Below the pieces are notes generated by a model. That model was not told the DNA's origin. It searched no databases and was given only the letters and a program-made list of their open reading frames with translations. This document shows positions 15,121 through 22,646 of a stretch of 43,712 bases of DNA, one piece after another. The stretch covers positions 1-43,712 of the forward strand of contig JALHRF010000016.1 of the NCBI GenBank assembly GCA_022841545.1, in the 5' to 3' direction. The DNA comes from Bauldia sp. (GTDB taxonomy: Bacteria; Pseudomonadota; Alphaproteobacteria; Rhizobiales; Kaistiaceae). The stretch's first letter is position 1. Every line of letters starts with the position of its first letter. The translations under genes and the position numbers were made by a program.

Positions 15121-15690
15121 TCAGGTCGCCGGGGCGAAGATCATGCGCCGAGGGTTGAGCGGGTCGCGAACCTTGGCCCATCCGAACCGCAGCCGAACCC
15201 GATCCACGACGGCGTGAATGTGGGTCCGCTGGTGAAGCCGCGCGGGGTCGTCTTGCGGGTAAATCCGCGCCTTGATTTCGTGCATCGTCCAATGTCGCGG
15301 GTTCTCCCGGAGGAGCTTTTCGACGATTGCCTCGTATCGCTCGGCGACGCGGTGCGGAAAGTCCCTCTCCGCCGTCTCCGGGCTGGTGAAGATCGATCGG
15401 GTGCCGTCCTTGAATACCGCCATGCCGATGCTGCGGGCGACGCTCGCAGTGTGCTTGCCGAGAAGGGCGAGCAGCGCGCGGCGATTGTTGATGCCGGTGG
15501 GGTCGATCGCATCCACGATGGCATCCCGCGTCCACACCCGGTGCGGGTCGCTGATCAACGTGCGGCGGATGGCTCGGCGGATGGCAAGCCGGCGAAGCTC
15601 GGGATGCGTCGGCAGGGCGCGAGGGCGGGGCCGGACCAGCCGCTTAATCGCGCGGGCCATGAGGACTTCCATCGGTTGGGCGGTGTTCAT
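15121..15690 (-). CDS. Double winged-helix-like protein, paralogue 1
   Basis: The ATG at 15690 follows GGGGAA; an open frame to 15717 lacks a better site. The 189 residues start with a basic segment (MARAIKRLVRPRPR) and then show two units, IRRTLISDPHRVWTRDAIVD and AIVEKLLRENPRHWTMHEIK, the latter ending in RVRLRFGWAKVRDP. The W-T-x-x-x-I and G-W signatures are shared with the next gene, which suggests a duplication. Function unknown; nucleic acid binding is likely. A 15-base near-palindrome lies 49 bases upstream. Confidence 0.65.
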   Translation of the reverse strand: MNTAQPMEVLMARAIKRLVRPRPRALPTHPELRRLAIRRAIRRTLISDPHRVWTRDAIVDAIDPTGINNRRALLALLGKHTASVARSIGMAVFKDGTRSIFTSPETAERDFPHRVAERYEAIVEKLLRENPRHWTMHEIKARIYPQDDPARLHQRTHIHAVVDRVRLRFGWAKVRDPLNPRRMIFAPAT

Positions 15691-15738
15691 TTTCAGTTCC
15701 CCACGTTTTCGTGACAATCAAAGGCGTTTGCCTGTCAG

Positions 15739-15753
15739 TGCAATTAACTGCAA
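15739..15753. promoter_or_regulatory. Near-palindrome TGCAATTAACTGCAA, copy 2
   Basis: This is an exact 15-base copy of the site at 8794-8808, placed in the 231-base gap between the replication gene and the first double-winged-helix gene. Like copy 1, it lies just upstream of a leftward gene. The surrounding gap is AT-richer than the coding DNA and also has the direct pair ATGCTACC/ATGCTAAC at 15754-15769. Confidence 0.5.
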
Positions 15754-15921
15754 TGCTACCATGCTAACATTTCAGTCTAGGTCGGCGTCGTCGCCGCTTC
15801 GCCCGAACACTCTGAGTCAGGTCGAGGGGTAGGGCAAGCTCGGCGTCGGGCGTTGGTTCGGGTTTCGAGCCACTTCCGGACGGCTCGGGATCGTGCGGGC
15901 TGCAGCGGGGCCGCTACGGCC

Positions 15922-17061
15922 TCACACGCCCTGCATCGCCTCCATGACTTCCGCGAGCGTCGGCGGGGTGCCGTCGTCATCGTTGAGCATGTCCGCAAGC
16001 AATTCCTCGGCGGTCATGGGCTCGTCTTCCGGCGCGGTCTGCGACTTGGCCGACGCGGTTGCCTTCGGCTTCATGAAGGTCGCGGGTGCGGGCTTGGCCA
16101 CCACGTTCCCGGCCGCGTCGACCACGAGGCCATTCTTGGCGAGCCACAGGTTCACGGCCTCGGCTCGGAACTTGAGGGCGGTGCCAATTCGCGGGGTCGA
16201 CGGTGGCTTGTGGATACCGGCCGCACTGACGAACGCTGGCCAGTGGGCCACGACGTAGCTGATCACGTCGGCCGCGTGACCGTCCGGGCATCCCTTGGCG
16301 AAGTCCGCCAACATCTTCTTATCGACGGGCATGAGCTTCACCCACTTGTCGGGATAGCTCTTTGCCATGGCGTCGATCCACGCGCCGGCTGGCGAGCCGC
16401 TGGAGGCTGGGGGCTCTTCCTTTTTCTCTTCAATCTTCCCGCCCTCTTGGATTTTAATTTGAGACACGGCGAGGCCCGAAGGGACTTCGCCATCTTTCTT
16501 GTTGATCAGGTGAAGAGGTAGGACAGTAGGAAAGTAAGTGTGATCGGTTGCGCTGCCGATTGCGCCGCTGATTGCGCTGCCGATTGCGCTGCCGATTGCG
16601 CCAACAGGGCCGGAAACTGCCGGTCCTAGACGGTGGATCAGGTCCGACTTGCGGGACAAGTCGAGGGCCAGGATCGTCGGCCGGATGTAGGAACGAACCT
16701 TCGATCCGGCGAAGCGGGAACGGTCACGCTCTATCAGCCCCTCGGCCTCAAGATCGGTAAGGGCACTCTGTAGCGTGCGGCGGGGCAGCTTCGCCCACGC
16801 TGCCCACTGGTCGAGGCTGTAGACGGCCCAATAGCCGGGCGTGCCCTTGATCCTGATAACGGACACCTTCCATCGGAAGATGATCGTATCGAGCACCTTC
16901 GCCAGCGTCGGCTTGTCGAGACACCAGCCCCGGAACTCGGCTTCGTCTGCGATCGGCTCGGCTGGCCCCTCGGCGAGGGCGTTCGCCTTCGCGATTTCCT
17001 TGGCGAGCTTCGCCTTGCTCTTCGCTGCGGCGGGGGTGTTGAAGTTCATCGTGGTAGGCAT
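15922..17061 (-). CDS. Putative phage replication protein with winged helix
   Basis: The 379-residue product starts with ATG at 17061 after AAAGGA. A basic Lys/Ala N-terminus (about 10-35) is followed by a winged-helix segment at about 75-130 (WAAWAKLPRRTLQSALTDLE, GLIERDRSRFAGSKVRSYI). A low-complexity Gly/Ala/Ile/Ser linker near 150-170 is encoded by the tandem DNA repeats at 16547-16606. The C-terminal half has an acidic tail. The layout recalls lambda O-type initiators, whose genes also contain the origin, but sequence relation to O is not evident. It is the first gene of the leftward block apart from the cargo protease. Confidence 0.6.
   Translation of the reverse strand: MPTTMNFNTPAAAKSKAKLAKEIAKANALAEGPAEPIADEAEFRGWCLDKPTLAKVLDTIIFRWKVSVIRIKGTPGYWAVYSLDQWAAWAKLPRRTLQSALTDLEAEGLIERDRSRFAGSKVRSYIRPTILALDLSRKSDLIHRLGPAVSGPVGAIGSAIGSAISGAIGSATDHTYFPTVLPLHLINKKDGEVPSGLAVSQIKIQEGGKIEEKKEEPPASSGSPAGAWIDAMAKSYPDKWVKLMPVDKKMLADFAKGCPDGHAADVISYVVAHWPAFVSAAGIHKPPSTPRIGTALKFRAEAVNLWLAKNGLVVDAAGNVVAKPAPATFMKPKATASAKSQTAPEDEPMTAEELLADMLNDDDGTPPTLAEVMEAMQGV
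16547..16606. repeat. Five tandem 12-base repeats inside the replication gene
   Basis: The units are GTTGCGCTGCCG, ATTGCGCCGCTG, ATTGCGCTGCCG, ATTGCGCTGCCG and ATTGCGCCAACA. They are phased exactly head to tail and encode Ile-Gly-Ser-Ala-type residues. An AT-richer stretch at about 16415-16470 lies nearby. Iterons within an initiator gene next to AT-rich DNA are the classic layout of a lambda-type origin, so this is the best origin candidate. Confidence 0.55.
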
Positions 17062-17102
17062 GGGAATTTGATCCTTTCGGGACTTGAAGGATCAGATGCC
17101 GT

Positions 17103-17120
17103 GCGGTATCTAAATACCGC
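17103..17120. promoter_or_regulatory. Operator-like palindrome upstream of replication gene
   Basis: GCGGTAT and ATACCGC form a perfect 7-base inverted repeat separated by CTAA. The centre lies about 50 bases upstream of the replication gene ATG (17061), within the 122-base gap between it and the cargo protease. The place and symmetry suit an operator overlapping the early promoter of the leftward block. Confidence 0.55.
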
Positions 17121-17183
17121 CTCTGGAAGGGCATCCGATCTGCGAGTTGAACCGCGTCCCTTTTGGCGAGGGGCGCGGTTTTG

Positions 17184-17972
17184 TTACCGTTTCTGGTCGC
17201 GCTCTATGGGCTCGGTTGAAATGCTTCCATCGGGCCGGATGAAGTGCACTCGCCGCGCGCGGTACAGGTCAATGTCTCCGAGCAAACCCGTTGCCGCATC
17301 GTGTGGACCAGCGATCACCACGCCTGCGGGGTGCCAGCGAGTAATGCCCGCGTGCTCCCCCACCATCAGGACAAGCCCACCGCTACAGCCGCTCATGTTG
17401 GCGTGCAGTTCGGGGAGTGGGGATGATCCAATCGGCAGGTCGCGGGACGGGTCGTACGTGATCAGTATTGATCGATCGTCGTAGTCTTCGACGGTTGGCA
17501 GCGCCCCAAATGCCTCGAATATTGCGGACCCATCGGCGTGAACGATGCGCCGATTCTCCGGGAACCCCACGAGAATGAGCCCCCTGTTTTGTTGCAAGTC
17601 CGGAGGCGGCCAATTCGCCCTATAGCAACTAACCGGCACCTTTTTCAGTGCCAGCATGATCGCGGGCGCTATACGAAACGTCGCTAGGTCCAAAGTGTCG
17701 TCGATCGCGATGAGGGATGCTTCCGGATCGAATGCACACGTTCCAATCTGTGCAATGACCTTCGGGTCACCGGCACGCTCGCCGAGCAGTTGCCGAACCA
17801 CGTGAGCCGCCGTAACCGCTATGGGGCTCTCGCCATCGAACGTCACAAAAAAACAGGTCGCGCCGGTGACCAAACGCGGCCATGGTTCATCGGCTCGGTG
17901 CCAATAGAGGGGCGCACACGCCCGCAGACCAATAGCCAACATTTCGTTTTGAAAGTCTGTGCCAATCGTCAT
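17184..17972 (-). CDS. Trypsin-like serine protease (prophage cargo)
   Basis: Starting at ATG 17972 the protein has 262 residues; the frame is open to 18059. The fold is chymotrypsin-like with a complete triad: H57 in AVTAAHVVRQ, D95 in DLATFRI and S197 in MSGCSGGLVL. GVVIAGP and the surrounding strands complete the second barrel. There is no signal peptide or membrane segment, so it acts in the cytoplasm, unlike Deg/HtrA proteases. It is the gene nearest attR, upstream of and in line with the replication block, which is a usual place for cargo. Protease effectors occur in several bacterial defence systems; a defence or abortive infection role here is inference. Confidence 0.8.
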   Translation of the reverse strand: MTIGTDFQNEMLAIGLRACAPLYWHRADEPWPRLVTGATCFFVTFDGESPIAVTAAHVVRQLLGERAGDPKVIAQIGTCAFDPEASLIAIDDTLDLATFRIAPAIMLALKKVPVSCYRANWPPPDLQQNRGLILVGFPENRRIVHADGSAIFEAFGALPTVEDYDDRSILITYDPSRDLPIGSSPLPELHANMSGCSGGLVLMVGEHAGITRWHPAGVVIAGPHDAATGLLGDIDLYRARRVHFIRPDGSISTEPIERDQKR

Positions 17973-18092
17973 TCTCACAGAGTAAATCGACGGCTTCGGT
18001 TGCGCAAAACACCTCGCCGTTTTGGTTGGCACGGGACTCGTAACCGATTGAAACTTCAAGGCCGCTTTACTCCCCGTTTGGGAGAAAAGAGC

Positions 18093-18103
18093 AGCAATAT
18101 CAA
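18093..18103 (+). repeat. AGCAATATCAA repeat, copy next to attR
   Basis: The word ends 11 bases before the attR core. Together with the inverted copy at 579-589, it would flank the joined attP core once the element is excised. Confidence 0.55.
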
Positions 18104-18114
18104 CGAGCCTGAAG

Positions 18115-18161
18115 GGACTCTGACTCCGCCAGTCTAGGTTCGAATCCTAGTTCCCCAGCCA
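18115..18161 (+). other. attR: right attachment core, tRNA-Gln 3' fragment
   Basis: These 47 bases equal 531-577 exactly. The fragment lacks the 5' acceptor strand and D arm, so it is not a working tRNA gene. Before insertion, this segment was the 3' end of the host tRNA-Gln, and host DNA continues at 18162. The next 224 bases up to the oxidoreductase gene hold no gene I can support. Confidence 0.95.
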
Positions 18162-18385
18162 ATTGCCGCCGCTGCAGCGGTCGTCTTCCCAGTTCCGCCC
18201 CGAGATCGGCCATCAACCTGGTGCGGGATGTCGCCTCCGGCGACCGCATCGGGAAACGAATCGGCTAAATTTTTATCCCTCGCGGACCTGGCCGCGTCCG
18301 GCCGCAGGACGCAGCCCCGAGAATGGCAAGCTTCGCCACAAGAACCAGTATAGGCAAGATGCAGTGTGGGAATGTCGGAGTCAGG

Positions 18386-19606
18386 ATGCCCAAGGTAGCA
18401 GTCCTCGGCGGAGGTCTTCAGGGATGTTGTGTCGCGCTGGCCCTCGCCGAACGGGGCGCGAACGTGGTGCTGATCGACCGCAACGAGCGCCTGCTCAGCC
18501 GCGCGGCCATCGCCAACGAGGGCAAGATCCATATCGGATACATGTATGTCGGCGACCCGACACTGGCCACCGCGCGCATGATGATCGAGGGCGCGCTGGC
18601 CTTTGGGCCGTTCTTTGGCCGGCATCTCGCCTGTGATCCCCAATCGATGAGCCACTCCGATCCGGCCGTCTACGCGGTGCATCGCGACAGCCAGCACGAC
18701 ACCGCCGAGGTGTCGGGATACCTACGGGCAGTTCATGCGCTTCTCGGCGAGGCGGCGACAGGCCGGGAGCATTCCTATTTCGGCATCGACCTCCGGCAGG
18801 CGCTGCGCGAGTGGAGCGCGGCGGAACGCGAGGCGGCGTTCGATGGTGAGTTGGTGCTCGGCGCATTCAGCAGCCCGGAAACGGCGATCGACCCCGTCGA
18901 ACTCGCGGATCGGCTGCGCGCCCTGATCGCCGCCATGCCGGCGATCGAAGTTCGACTGGAGGAGACTGTCGTATCGGTCGCTGACGATGGTGGACGGGTG
19001 ATGGTCGCCAGCCTGAGAGCCGACGGCCCGGTTCGTGAAGCGTACGACCAGGTCGTCAACGCGCTCTGGGACGGCCGGCTGGCGATCGACGCGAGCTGGG
19101 GCGTGTCGCCCCGGCGGCCGCACCTGCACCGCTTCAAGTACGGCGTGACCTACAGGCGCCCGGCGGCGGAGAAACCCTTCAGCGCCACTTTCGTCTCGGG
19201 TCCGTTCGGTGAAGTGGTCGGCTACCGCGACGGCATCACATACCTCACCTGGTACCCCGAATGCATGCGCGGGATGTGGCGCGACATCGCGCCTCCCGAC
19301 ATCCCGACATATGCCGAGGAACCGCTGCGCTCGGCCATCATCGAGGGCACCTTCGGCGCGTTGAAGGACATCGTGCCTGGCCTCGCCGCGACAGAGCCGC
19401 GAGATTGGTCCGGCGCGACCGTCAGGGGTGGAATCATCGTCGCCTGGGGAGAAACGGACATTGACGACCCGACCAGCGAACTGCACAGCCGTTTCGCCAT
19501 CGGCGTTCGATCGCACGGCCGATATCATTCCGTCGACCCCGGGAAACTGACAATGGCGCCCTACTTTGCCGATGCCTGCGCGGAACGCATCGTCCCGCGC
19601 CCATGA
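18386..19606 (+). CDS. FAD-dependent oxidoreductase
   Basis: The ATG at 18386 follows CGGAG, and the protein starts directly with the Rossmann motif KVAVLGGGLQGCCVALALAE, followed by an acidic residue pair for FAD ribose (VVLIDRNE). The 406 residues resemble DAO-type (amine or hydroxyacid) oxidoreductases, with GRYHSVDPGKLTMAP near the C-terminus where the second FAD-binding part is expected. The substrate is unknown. The stop overlaps the start of a glycosyltransferase gene (ATGA), so the pair probably works in surface glycan synthesis or modification. Confidence 0.8.
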   Translation: MPKVAVLGGGLQGCCVALALAERGANVVLIDRNERLLSRAAIANEGKIHIGYMYVGDPTLATARMMIEGALAFGPFFGRHLACDPQSMSHSDPAVYAVHRDSQHDTAEVSGYLRAVHALLGEAATGREHSYFGIDLRQALREWSAAEREAAFDGELVLGAFSSPETAIDPVELADRLRALIAAMPAIEVRLEETVVSVADDGGRVMVASLRADGPVREAYDQVVNALWDGRLAIDASWGVSPRRPHLHRFKYGVTYRRPAAEKPFSATFVSGPFGEVVGYRDGITYLTWYPECMRGMWRDIAPPDIPTYAEEPLRSAIIEGTFGALKDIVPGLAATEPRDWSGATVRGGIIVAWGETDIDDPTSELHSRFAIGVRSHGRYHSVDPGKLTMAPYFADACAERIVPRP

Positions 19607-20712
19607 ACGGCCCGCTGGTGACAGTCGGCGTTCCAGTCTATCGCGGCCACGACATGGTGGCCGCGACGCTCGAATGTGTGCGGACGCAGACCTACACCAA
19701 CATCGACGTATTGATTTCGGTCGATGCCGCCGACGAGACGACGGCGGAGGCATGCCGTCCCTTTCTCGCCGATCGGCGATTCCGCATGGCGATCCAGCCG
19801 GCCCGCCTGGGCTGGGCAGGCAATACCGACTGGACGATGCGTCACCGGCGCGGCGAGTTTTACATCTACCAGCAGCACGATGACACGGTCTCCCCGGACT
19901 ACGTCGCCAGCCTCGTCGCGGCGGCCAAGCGCTGGCCGGAGGCGTCGATTCTCTTCTCGGAGATGGAGCTCCGCGGCCCGCGCACGGTCATGTTTCGCGA
20001 CCCTTCCCTCGTCGGCGACCGCGCGACCCGAGGATTCACCTATCTCGAGCGCCTCAACACCAGCATGTTTCGCGGCCTCATGCGCGGCTCGGCCCTCGAG
20101 GCGACTGCCGGCCTGCGGATCAGCGAGTTCGACAGCTTCGGCAGCGACATGGCGCTGATGGCGGAACTGGCGCTCGCCGGAGAGTTCCGCTTCGTGGAAG
20201 GCCCGGTCTATTTGAAGAATATCCACGGCAAGAACCTCCAGCTGAAGTTCGGAACGTGGCCGGAAGCGACCAAGCGGGCGGCCTGGGCCTCCTTCGGCGC
20301 GTGGATGATGGAAATATTCGTCCCGATCGGCGCATCGCCCGACGAGCGGTGGCATCTGTTCGACACCGTGCTGGAGCGCTTCCTGGTCGCCCGGGGATTG
20401 CGCAACTGGCGCGGGGCCAGGTGGCTCTTCAGCAAAGGTCGCCGCATGGAGGCCGCCGCCGATGCCAACCGCAGCCCGACGCTGCGTCTTCTCGACGGAC
20501 TTCGACGGAGTGGCCACATCGACGGTTGGATCCGCCGGCGCAGCCGGTTTATGCTCTGCGACATCGACAACCGGGACGCCGCGGGCCGCGAGGCACTCCT
20601 CCGCGACATCCTGGCACGGCTGCGGGGCGGCGGTCGTTTTGACCCTGCGATCCTGGACGCCTCGTGGTCCTCGATCGAAGCGAGGGCTGTCGGGCGGTTT
20701 GCTGGGGGGTGA
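19603..20712 (+). CDS. Family 2 glycosyltransferase
   Basis: The protein has 369 residues. The GT-A start VTVGVPVYRGHDMVAATLEC, the nucleotide-binding IDVLISVDAADETT and the acidic metal-binding motif YQQHDDTVSPDY are typical for GT2 enzymes, which transfer sugars from nucleotide donors. The C-terminal 150 residues are basic and without membrane segments. It overlaps the upstream FAD oxidoreductase gene by four bases. Acceptor and sugar cannot be told from sequence. Confidence 0.85.
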   Translation: MNGPLVTVGVPVYRGHDMVAATLECVRTQTYTNIDVLISVDAADETTAEACRPFLADRRFRMAIQPARLGWAGNTDWTMRHRRGEFYIYQQHDDTVSPDYVASLVAAAKRWPEASILFSEMELRGPRTVMFRDPSLVGDRATRGFTYLERLNTSMFRGLMRGSALEATAGLRISEFDSFGSDMALMAELALAGEFRFVEGPVYLKNIHGKNLQLKFGTWPEATKRAAWASFGAWMMEIFVPIGASPDERWHLFDTVLERFLVARGLRNWRGARWLFSKGRRMEAAADANRSPTLRLLDGLRRSGHIDGWIRRRSRFMLCDIDNRDAAGREALLRDILARLRGGGRFDPAILDASWSSIEARAVGRFAGG

Positions 20713-20780
20713 GGCCGGGCGCCGGCCCTGCCGGTCCGTGCCGACGACCCGGCTTCGGCCCCCAGCTTCCCGGAGCGCGT

Positions 20781-22511
20781 TCAATGCGACTCGCGCGGCA
20801 CCGCCGACCCCCGGCATCCGACGAGGAAGTCGAAGTCGACGCCCTTGTCGGCCTGGAGGACGTGCTCGGAGAAGAGCCAGGCATAGCCGCCCGCCGGCTT
20901 CGCCACCGGCGAGGTCCAATTCTCCCGCCGCCGCGCCAGTTCCTCGTCGGTCACTTCCAGGTGGAGCCGCCGGTTCGGCACGTCGAGTTCGATCATGTCG
21001 CCGTTCTCAACCAGCGCCAGCGGGCCGCCGAGCGCCGCCTCGGGCGCCGTGTGAAGCACCACCGTGCCATAGGCGGTGCCGCTCATCCGGCCGTCCGAGA
21101 TGCGGACCATGTCGCGGATGCCGCGCTTCAGCACCTTCGGCGGCAGGCCCATGTTGCCGACCTCGGCGAAGCCGGGATAGCCTACCGGCCCGGCATATTT
21201 CAGCACCATGACGCAGGTTTCGTCGATGTCGAGATCGGGATCGTCGATCCGGGCGCGATAGTCCTCGATCGATTCGAACACCACGGCGCGGCCGCGATGG
21301 ACCATGAGGTCGGGCGACGCCGCCGACGGCTTCACGATCGCCCCGCCGGGCGCGAGGTTGCCGCGGAGCACGGCGATCCCGCCGCTCGCGGTCAGCGCCT
21401 TGTCGGCGGGGCGGATCACCTCCTCGTCGTAGCAGGGCGCATCGGCAACCCGCTCCCATGCCGTCTTGCCTGACACCGTGAGGGCGTCGCGGTGGAGCGC
21501 GCCCATCTCGCCGAGCTTCCGGATCACGGCCGGCAATCCGCCGGCATAGTAGAAGTCCTCCATCAGGAACCGCCCGGAGGGCTGCAGGTCGAGGATGGTC
21601 GGAATGTCCTTGCCGAGGCGATCCCAGTCGTCGAGGCCGATGTCGACGCCGACGCGGCCGGCGATGGCGATGAGGTGGACGACGGCGTTGGTCGAGCCGC
21701 CGATGGCGCCGTTGACGCGAATGGCGTTCTCGAAGGCCTCCCTGGTCAGGATCTTCGAGATGCGGACATCTTCCCTGATCAGATCGACGATCCGGTGCCC
21801 GACCGCATTGGCGAGCACGTAGCGGCGCGAGTCGACCGCCGGGATCGCGGCATTGTGCGGCAGCGCGAGGCCGAGCGCCTCGACCATCGACGCCATGGTC
21901 GAGGCCGTCCCCATCGTCATGCAATGGCCCGCCGAGCGCGACATGCAGGCCTCGGCGTCCATGTAGTCGTCCAGTGTGATCTTGCCGGCTTTCAGCTCAT
22001 CGGTGAGCTGCCACACGCCCGTGCCGGACCCGATGTCGCGGCCGCGATACTTGCCGTTGAGCATCGGCCCGCCGGAAAGGACGATGCTCGGCAGGTCGAC
22101 GCTCGCCGCCCCCATCACCAGCGACGGCGTGGTCTTGTCGCAGCCGCAGAGCAGGACCACGCCGTCGATCGGGTTGCCTCGGAGCGACTCCTCGACGTCC
22201 ATCGAGGCGAGGTTGCGGAGAAACATCGCGGTCGGGCGGAGATTGGATTCACCGAGCGAGGTCACCGGGAACTCGAGCGGGAATCCGCCCGCCTCCAGCA
22301 CCCCGCGCTTGACGTGCTCGGCGAGCGTGCGGAAGTGCGCATTGCACGGCGTCAACTCCGACCAGGTGTTGCAGATGCCGACGATCGGACGCCCGTCGAA
22401 GGCGTGCGAGGGGATGCCCTGGTTCCGCATCCAGCTCCGGTGGAGGAAGCCGTCCTTGTCGTTCTTCCCGAACCACTCCGCAGAGCGGTAACGGCGTGTC
22501 TTGTCGGTCAT
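20781..22511 (-). CDS. IlvD/Edd-family dehydratase, probably sugar-acid type
   Basis: The ATG at 22511 follows GGGGAGG. The 576 residues carry the Fe-S cluster cysteines at C56 (NTWSELTPCNAHF), C124 (LLCGCDKTTPS) and C197 (SAGHCMTMGTAST). The signature RDMVRISDGRMSGTAYGTVV lies near the C-terminus with its catalytic Ser. The N-terminal RSAEWFGKNDKDGFLHRSWM is characteristic for aldonate dehydratases such as L-arabinonate dehydratase rather than biosynthetic IlvD. It would turn an aldonate into a 2-keto-3-deoxy acid. It shares strand with the aminotransferase upstream. Confidence 0.88.
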   Translation of the reverse strand: MTDKTRRYRSAEWFGKNDKDGFLHRSWMRNQGIPSHAFDGRPIVGICNTWSELTPCNAHFRTLAEHVKRGVLEAGGFPLEFPVTSLGESNLRPTAMFLRNLASMDVEESLRGNPIDGVVLLCGCDKTTPSLVMGAASVDLPSIVLSGGPMLNGKYRGRDIGSGTGVWQLTDELKAGKITLDDYMDAEACMSRSAGHCMTMGTASTMASMVEALGLALPHNAAIPAVDSRRYVLANAVGHRIVDLIREDVRISKILTREAFENAIRVNGAIGGSTNAVVHLIAIAGRVGVDIGLDDWDRLGKDIPTILDLQPSGRFLMEDFYYAGGLPAVIRKLGEMGALHRDALTVSGKTAWERVADAPCYDEEVIRPADKALTASGGIAVLRGNLAPGGAIVKPSAASPDLMVHRGRAVVFESIEDYRARIDDPDLDIDETCVMVLKYAGPVGYPGFAEVGNMGLPPKVLKRGIRDMVRISDGRMSGTAYGTVVLHTAPEAALGGPLALVENGDMIELDVPNRRLHLEVTDEELARRRENWTSPVAKPAGGYAWLFSEHVLQADKGVDFDFLVGCRGSAVPRESH

Positions 22512-22646
22512 GAGCCTCCCCTTCGCGTCAACCCAGGCCCTCACCGGTCGCAGGCCCTCGCGCTTCGTCTCGGGAGATAATCCCGCACGAACGCCGGAGT
22601 AAAGACCGGCGCCGCAAGCCTTCCGCGACAGGTCAGGGCTGGCGCC

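Larger units (their letters stand above)
531..18161. mobile_element. Compact prophage or capsid-encoding phage satellite in tRNA-Gln
   Basis: The element is bounded by perfect 47-base att repeats and measures about 17.6 kb. It carries an integrase at one end, a replication protein with repeats, and an HK97-type morphogenesis block. That block has portal, protease, capsid, terminase, head-tail joining proteins, tail tube and tape measure. No tail tip, tail fibre, baseplate, endolysin, holin or CI-type repressor is visible, and all the space between att sites is accounted for. It is therefore either a minimal or eroded prophage or a satellite that borrows tail tips and lysis from a helper phage. 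Cargo genes lie near the two ends (a membrane protein at 2609-3448, a serine protease at 17184-17972). Confidence 0.9.

Noticed and set aside
18115..18161. Second tRNA-Gln gene
   Set aside because: Only the 3' 47 bases are present; acceptor 5' strand and D arm are missing. It is attR.
20713..20780. Terminator between the convergent GT2 and dehydratase genes
   Set aside because: The GC-rich CCGGGCGCCGGC can pair but no T-run follows on either strand.
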